Position numbers and translations under genes: made by a program | The notes under the pieces: generated by a model | The model's database searches: none | What the model saw: only the letters and a program-made list of their open reading frames with translations | Told to the model about the DNA's origin: nothing | Part shown: in pieces, positions 58,877 to 64,000 of the stretch | Position numbering within the stretch: the stretch's first letter is position 1 | Layout of the letters: each line of letters opens with the position of its first letter | Assembly: GCA_013146195.2 (NCBI GenBank) | Contig: CM028377.1 | Coordinates: forward strand, 37,825,632-37,889,631 | Reading direction: 5' to 3' | Source of the DNA: Codonopsis lanceolata | Lineage: Eukaryota; Streptophyta; Magnoliopsida; Asterales; Campanulaceae | Length of the DNA: 64,000 nucleotides

Positions 58877-59580
58877 CATTGGAGGAAAGCTGCACTAACC
58901 TAGTCTGGGCAACCCAAAGGCTCAAAACTTATCTACAAGCTCGATCCATTAGGCTCATCTCAAGAATGGATCATATAAAATACATCTTCGGCAAGTCATC
59001 ACTATCCAGCCGTCTAGCCAAATGGTCATTCCTCCTCAACGAGTTTGACATTGCCTATGTCACGCTCAAATCTATCAAAGGCAGTGTGATAGCAGACCAT
59101 TTAGCTGATCTGCCGCTAGAAGCAGAAGATGCATTTTAGCCCATTTTCCAAGACGAAGGTGTCCTAGAAATTGCTGATCATGACACCCAATGTCAAATGT
59201 TCTTCGACGGAGCCGCCAACAAACGGGGCTTTGGCATAGGAATCTTGTTAATTGATCCAGCAGATTCCCACACTCCGCTGGCCATAAGGTTGGAGTTTGA
59301 ATGCTCAAACAACACTCTTGAATACGAGGCTGTATTGTTGGTCTAGAAAAGGCTCTCCAAAAAGGAGCCAAGGATCTGGAGGTCTATGGTGACTCTGCTC
59401 TAATCATAAATCAAGTCGAAGGGAAGTGGAAAATCCAAGATCGTCGACTGCAGCTTTATCATGGCAAACTGACAGCACTAGCCAACGAATTTGATAATAT
59501 CTCGTTCCACTACTTGCCACGAGATAGAAATCAATTTGCTGATGCCTTGGCCACTCTAGCATCATTGGTCCAGATTCCCA
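58849..59580 (+). pseudogene. Gypsy RNase H pair (RNH plus archaeal-type aRNH)
   Basis: The rest of the first RNase H and its connection lies in 58849-59139 (NYLALEESCTNLVWATQRLKTYL, then FGKSSLSSRLAKW). After a stop, a second RNase H begins at about 59190 with MFFDGAANKRGFGIG and continues NNTLEYEA, VYGDSALIINQVEGKW and LPRDRNQFADALATLAS, across frameshifts. Catalytic D, E and D positions are recognisable. Dual RNase H is a hallmark of the Tat clade. Confidence 0.88.
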
Positions 59581-60462
59581 CAGAAATCAATGTCCAACCA
59601 TTCATAGTTGGGAAAAGGGTCACTTCGGCCTACTGCTTCAGAATCGATGCTGCTCCTGAAAAAGACAACGAGCCCTGGTATTCAGACATCATGAATTTGC
59701 TTCAAAAAGGAGTCTATCCTCCTAGCCTTGACAAAAGGGGAAAAGTCTCCCTACGAAGATGGGTGTCACAATTTGTAATCAGTGGAGGTAGCCTATACAA
59801 AAGGCACTACCAGGGTCTAAACCTATTATGCATGAATCATGCCAAAGCTAAACGAGTAATGGACCGGCTTCATGGTGGTACCTACGAACCACACATGAAC
59901 GGGCATATGTTGTCAACGAAAGTCATTTGGCAAGGGTACTATTGGAGCACACTGGAAACTCATTGTATCCGGTGGGTACGCCACCGCGACAAATGCCAGC
60001 ACTTCGCAAATCTACAGCATGTGCCCCCGCATGTACTATACAACTCCACAGCTCCCTGGCCCTTCTCAACATAGGGGATCGACGTCATCGGTCAAATCCA
60101 CCCAAAAGGATAAATGGCCACGAATATGTTCTAGTAGCTGTCGACTACTTCACAAAATGGGTGGAAGCCTCTTCGTACAAAGTACTAAATGCCTGAAAGG
60201 TATATGAATTCATCAAGACCAACATCATATGTCGTTACGGGATACTTTTCGAAATCATCTCCGACAACGGCACACACTTCGAAGGGGACGTGAACCGTCT
60301 GCTTGACGAGTTCAGAATCCAAAGGCATAAATCATCCTCATATCGATCACAAGCAAATGGTGTCGTTGAAGAAGCCAACAAAACGCTAGAAAATATCATC
60401 AGAAAAATGGCTGACATGGGAAGAGACTGGCCAGAAAAATTTTCGCTAGCCCTTTGGGGCTA
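59514..60462 (+). pseudogene. Gypsy integrase, N-terminal and catalytic part
   Basis: The zinc-binding region is at about 59870-60000 (HGGTYEPHMNGH, then HCIRWVRHRDKCQ). The catalytic core follows over several frames: GIDVIG with the first D, VAVDYFTKWVEA, SDNGTHFEGD with the second D, and SQANGVVEEANKTLENI with E. The frame is cut after LALWGY by the 2.0-kb insertion and resumes at 62483. Confidence 0.92.
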
Positions 60463-62482
60463 TGATGTGCGCGAACGCAACTCGGGCAAGATTACCCGGC
60501 CGTATCAAGTAATAAAGTACGTAAGTACGAGTCGATCCCACGAGGAATGCACGAAATTCTCACTCCAACTAAGTACCGAAATTATGCTAACTAATTATAT
60601 TTGAGCGAAAAGAAATTAAATTAAAATCTAAAAATATAAACAACCTAGAAAGCAATTAAATCTAAACTAACGCGGATGTGGTTTGGCAACAACAAATCAA
60701 GATAAAAAAATATAGGAATGAATTATTTCTAGTCTAGCCGGTGTTCTAATTTAATCCTCTTTTTGCTTTTCTTTAACTCAAGTCTTGGTAGTCGGACGCG
60801 CTATTTTATTCGCTACGGGCTTTCGCTACGTATAGCAAATCTAGCTATCTCTCAACCTTGCTACGGGCTCATATCATCGCAACACATAACACAGGGGAGA
60901 AAATAACTGCATGTGTAAACAAGCGTCCAAAGACTATCTACGCACGATCTCCTTTCGGTCTCACGCCACGCAAACTACTATTGTGATTTTCGGAATAACA
61001 GGAAGGGCTTTCGCTTCGTATCCTATCATTCTAGGGATCATCTAATGGTTCGCTACGCCATTAAAAGCATTAAGAAAACACAATAATAACCAAACGCATG
61101 AGTAATACTTCACAAAAAGAAACTCTCTATATTTTTCTACAAGTCATGTTGGTAGCCGAGACTGCTAAAATTGGTTAACTACGGGCTTTCGCGTCTTATA
61201 GTCAACCCTAACCTCCCCGACCTCACGAATGGCTAAGGTGGTTCGATCGCGTGTCAAACCTAATCTCACTTTGGCTATCGGTGTGTGTCACAAAACACCA
61301 ACTATTAAATTGGTTGGTCCGAAATAAAAAGGGAGCTCTCGCGGATCCTAAATATTTCTAAAATCATTTAATTATTGGCCAGATAATTAAAAGCATTAAT
61401 TTCACAAAATAATAACCAACATGCTTATATACTAAATAAAGAGATAAATTAAATTAAATCACTACATTTGACATAAAAATTAATTGCATTTCCATAAATA
61501 TTTTAAGCACCAACCAATTCAACAACTACAAAATAAATCATCCCAAGAATATACAACAATTTATCAAAAGATAGGTTGAAAGAATTAAACCAATGTTGCT
61601 CGAATTCGGGGTTGAAATCTTTTGCATTTGCGTCCTTGGCCCTTGAAATGATGTTCCAAACCTTCAAGTTGATCAAGCTTCAAGGAATTGGAAGAGATTT
61701 TTGGTGAAATGGGGCTGGTGCCCCATTTAGGGCTTTCACCCGAAATGGGGCTCGGTGAATTCTGCAAATGAGGGCTTACTGGAATGTAGAGAGAAGCAGC
61801 AAAGGGCAGAGGGGTATAATGGGCAGCACATAGAAAAGTTAGGGACAAAATGGAGAAGGAAAAGGCTGATGGGCAAGGCTGGGTCGCGGGCTGAACCAGG
61901 GAGGAGCCGCGGGTTGAACCAGGTGAAAACGGGTGAGAGATGAGTGAGGAAATGGGTGGATTAGACGGGCAGGTGGGCTGGAGTGGGCTGGAGGGACGCG
62001 GGTCATACCCGATCCAGGAAGAGTACTGCGGGTCCGCTTAGTGGAGAGAAGCCGGCATAATTTGACACGTGGCACCGGCTGGTCTTCGACAACGCGCCAG
62101 GGACCTGTATGCAATTTCGGCGGCTTCCCTGAAGTTCTATTAATTTCTCCGGTGCCCCTATGATTTCAGAAGTTTGCGCCGCCACTGCTCCTCCCACTTG
62201 AAAATGGTCCTCGCTAATATTTTCACCTCCGTTAGCCCTCATTTTGCCTTGAAACCTTGACGGACTTAACGGACTTTGTCCAAATAATTCCCAAAACAAC
62301 TTTTAAGCCCGGAATTGTCTTGAACTTCATGCTAAACACCGTATAGAAGCTCGATTATGCATGGAAACCTACATTAAGCACAAAAACACAAATAATAATA
62401 ATTCCAAAGCATAATTAATTCAAAAATAGCACAAAATAAAAGAAAATTCCCGGGAAAATTCGTGGAAATCTTGTGCTCATCA
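60463..62482. mobile_element. 2.0-kb LTR-like insertion in integrase
   Basis: It begins TGATGTGCGCG and ends GCTCATCA (TGATG...CATCA) and is flanked by 5-bp duplications GGCTA at 60458-60462 and 62483-62487. It has no gag, pol or ORF of note and no internal primer site recognised, so a solo LTR is the simplest reading. A small nonautonomous LTR element would be an alternative. On either side the integrase text joins exactly: ALWG then YRTSVRTPTGATPYS. Confidence 0.9.
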
Positions 62483-62944
62483 GGCTATCGCACTTCAGTC
62501 CGTACACCCACTGGGGCTACCCCTTATTCTATAGCCTACGACATGGAGGTTGTGCTGCCTATCGAAATTGAAATCCCATCATTGAGGGTGATGATGGAGG
62601 CAGACATATCTAAAGTCAACTGGGTCAAATAGCGCTATGAAGAGTTATCTCTGATAGACGAGTGACGGCTGCTAGCCTTGGACCATACTCGAGCATATCA
62701 AAAGCGAATAGCCCGAGCATTCAACAAAAAGGTCAAAGGCCGTGACATCCAAGTCAGAGATCTGGTACTCCGCGAGAAACCCCCCAGTTATGTTGATACT
62801 AGGGGAAAATGGAAATCTCCCTGGATGGGACCATACATCATCAAAAAGATCCGGTCAGGAGGTGCGGTGCTCCTCACCTATCAAGATGGGGAAGATCTTG
62901 TTTAGCCCTTCAATCTTGACAAGCTTAAAAGGTACTATGCATGA
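62483..62944 (+). pseudogene. Gypsy integrase, C-terminal part
   Basis: It resumes with GYRTSVRTPTGATPYSIAYDM and VLPIEIEIPS. The frame 62678-62905 (HTRAYQKRIARAFNKKVKGR, then VRDLVLREKPPS and KWKSPWMGPYIIKKI) is the conserved C-terminal GPY/F region. A stop splits off the last FNLDKLKRYYA. Confidence 0.9.
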
Positions 62945-63109
62945 ACAAAAAGTTATCTTGCAACTGCTTTCCTCTCCAGCTCGCTAGGTTGAAAACCCGA
63001 AAGAGCAACCTAGGCAAAAGTTAGAGCACAAAAAAAAATACAAAAAGAAGAATAAGGGCTCGCTAGATTGAAAACCCGAAAGGGCGGCCTAGGGCAAAAG
63101 TTAGAGCAT
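62945..63109 (+). repeat. Post-integrase tandem units of the Gypsy element
   Basis: Two units of about 79 bp start CTCGCTAGGTTGAAAACCCG (62980) and CTCGCTAGATTGAAAACCCG (63059), each ending AAAAGTTAGAGCA. Such repeats are common between integrase and 3' LTR in Tat elements. Confidence 0.88.
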
Positions 63110-64000
63110 AACTACAAGAAAATGGGGTATTTGGGAAGGCAAAAAACCGTGCCAAATACTGCCAAAACTGTCCCAAATAGTATTTGGCACGGTTTTGGGA
63201 CGGTTTTGGCTCCTTCCTAAATACGAGGGTGCCAAATACATTTGTCTCGGCTCAAAACCGTCTCAAATACTATTTGGGACGACAAAGGGGACGGTTTGAT
63301 AGGGTGGTGCCAGTTAGCGTGCATTTGGGACGGTTTTTGTTAAACCGTGCCAAATACTTGCATTTGGGACGGTTTTGTTGAACCATGCCAAATAGTATTT
63401 GGCACGGTTTATCTGCCCTCTCAAATAGTAGAATTAGGCACGGTTTTGATTCCGTCCCAAATAGTTTTTTGGCACAGTTGGGTTGCCCTCCCAAATAGTA
63501 ATTGGCACGATTTTGGTTGTCTTCCCAAATAGTATTAGGGACAGTTCAGTTGCCCTCCCAAAAAGTTATTGGCACGGTTTTTTTGCCCTCCCAAATAGTA
63601 TTTGGGACTGTTGTGTTTGGCATCCCCACGTAGTATTTGGCACGGTTGATGCCCTCCCAAATACCATTTGTGACCAATTATTTTTGTATTTGATATCGTT
63701 TTAATATGAGATGACCACCATTTGTTGGAGTCAAATATATGCTAATTATCAAATGGAAAACAATTACATTTTATAGAAATGAATTGAAATCATAACATAA
63801 ACTAATTATATAGATAAGCTTCTAATTGGTACCCAATTAGTCAAAAGCATAACATAAAAAACATTCAAAATTACATAAAAGTACAATAAAAAAAAGATTG
63901 TATGTAGATCAACTACCCTTCAAAAACTAAAGTTTCAATAAGTATCTTTCTTATACAAAAGTGTCTATTGAAATAGACAGATCACTTCGTTCATCATTGA
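63110..64000. mobile_element. CACTA transposon terminus (runs off the window)
   Basis: AACTACAAGAAAATGGGG at 63110 is the CACTACAAGAAAA terminal inverted repeat with its first base changed. It is followed by dense subterminal repeats to about 63670, then AT-rich sequence without ORF. Only one end is present, so element orientation and length are unknown. Confidence 0.85.
63140..63670. repeat. CACTA subterminal repeats
   Basis: At least ten copies of a unit centred on the palindrome CCAAATAGTATTTGG joined to CACGGTTTT or GACGGTTTT, at about 40-60-bp spacing and in both orientations. Such arrays are binding sites for the element's own DNA-binding protein in known CACTA systems. Frames of 60-75 codons here arise from the repeats. 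Confidence 0.9.

Larger units (their letters stand above)
50657..63109 (+). mobile_element. Tat-clade Ty3/Gypsy retrotransposon, 3' end cut by a CACTA element
   Basis: The order is 5' LTR, PBS, gag, protease, RT, RNase H, a second (archaeal-type) RNase H, integrase. The second RNase H and the long gag-RT linker are marks of the Tat/Ogre group. Coding sequence is interrupted by stops and frameshifts throughout, plus a 2.0-kb insertion in integrase. A 3' LTR is not reached; sequence changes to a CACTA terminus at about 63110. Confidence 0.93.

Noticed and set aside
61585..62299. Several 60-98-codon ORFs in the integrase insertion
   Set aside because: They overlap on both strands, show no motif and lie in an LTR-like sequence.

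Overview
This is plant nuclear DNA, almost certainly from a eudicot. It is a low-gene-density, AT-rich stretch made mostly of transposable elements, with introns, LINEs, Copia and Gypsy LTR elements, MULE, hAT, CACTA and mariner/Stowaway DNA transposons. Only one apparently functional host gene is visible: the 5' part of TRS120 (TRAPPII tethering complex subunit), on the minus strand. Its exon 1 is at 17793-18203 and the start of exon 2 is at 1-101, so its first intron is about 17.7 kb. A second host-derived piece is the last-exon region of a phytochrome A gene (50004-50213, plus strand), which stands alone and is probably a fragment.

Layout. 102-17792: TRS120 intron 1, filled by at least seven L1-type LINEs on both strands. 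One of them (about 8810-16771) was broken by two later LINEs. 18384-24627: left part of a long mariner-like element (copy A) ending near a 100-N gap (24695-24794); it carries a solo LTR, a 134-aa coiled-coil ORF and about 10 units of a 178-bp tandem repeat. 25466-28060: degenerate Copia RT-RNase H and 3' LTR, with a hAT element inside the LTR. 28061-30636: no recognisable gene. 30646-32131: Mutator-like element with ~280-bp terminal inverted repeats and gene-like sequence inside. 32533-40086: complete-ended mariner-like element (copy B, 7.55 kb) with a broken transposase and about 16 units of the same 178-bp repeat. 40087-41690: short tandem and palindromic repeats. 42220-46626: broken additional ORF of an LTR element, with polypurine tract and 3' LTR. 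46630-48930: nonautonomous repeat elements. 50657-63109: a Tat-clade Gypsy element (5' LTR, PBS, gag, PR, RT, dual RNase H, integrase), all frames broken, with a 2.0-kb LTR-like insertion in integrase. 63110-64000: one end of a CACTA transposon.

The transposon coding regions all carry stops or frameshifts, so this is a record of old, layered insertions rather than an active locus. Exact target-site duplications (15 bp, 10 bp, 9 bp, 5 bp twice, and an approximate 8-bp pair) let several insertion events be ordered. The two most distinctive signals are a covarying 3'-end stem-loop shared by six LINE copies and an unusually large Stowaway-type mariner element that contains a satellite-length tandem array.
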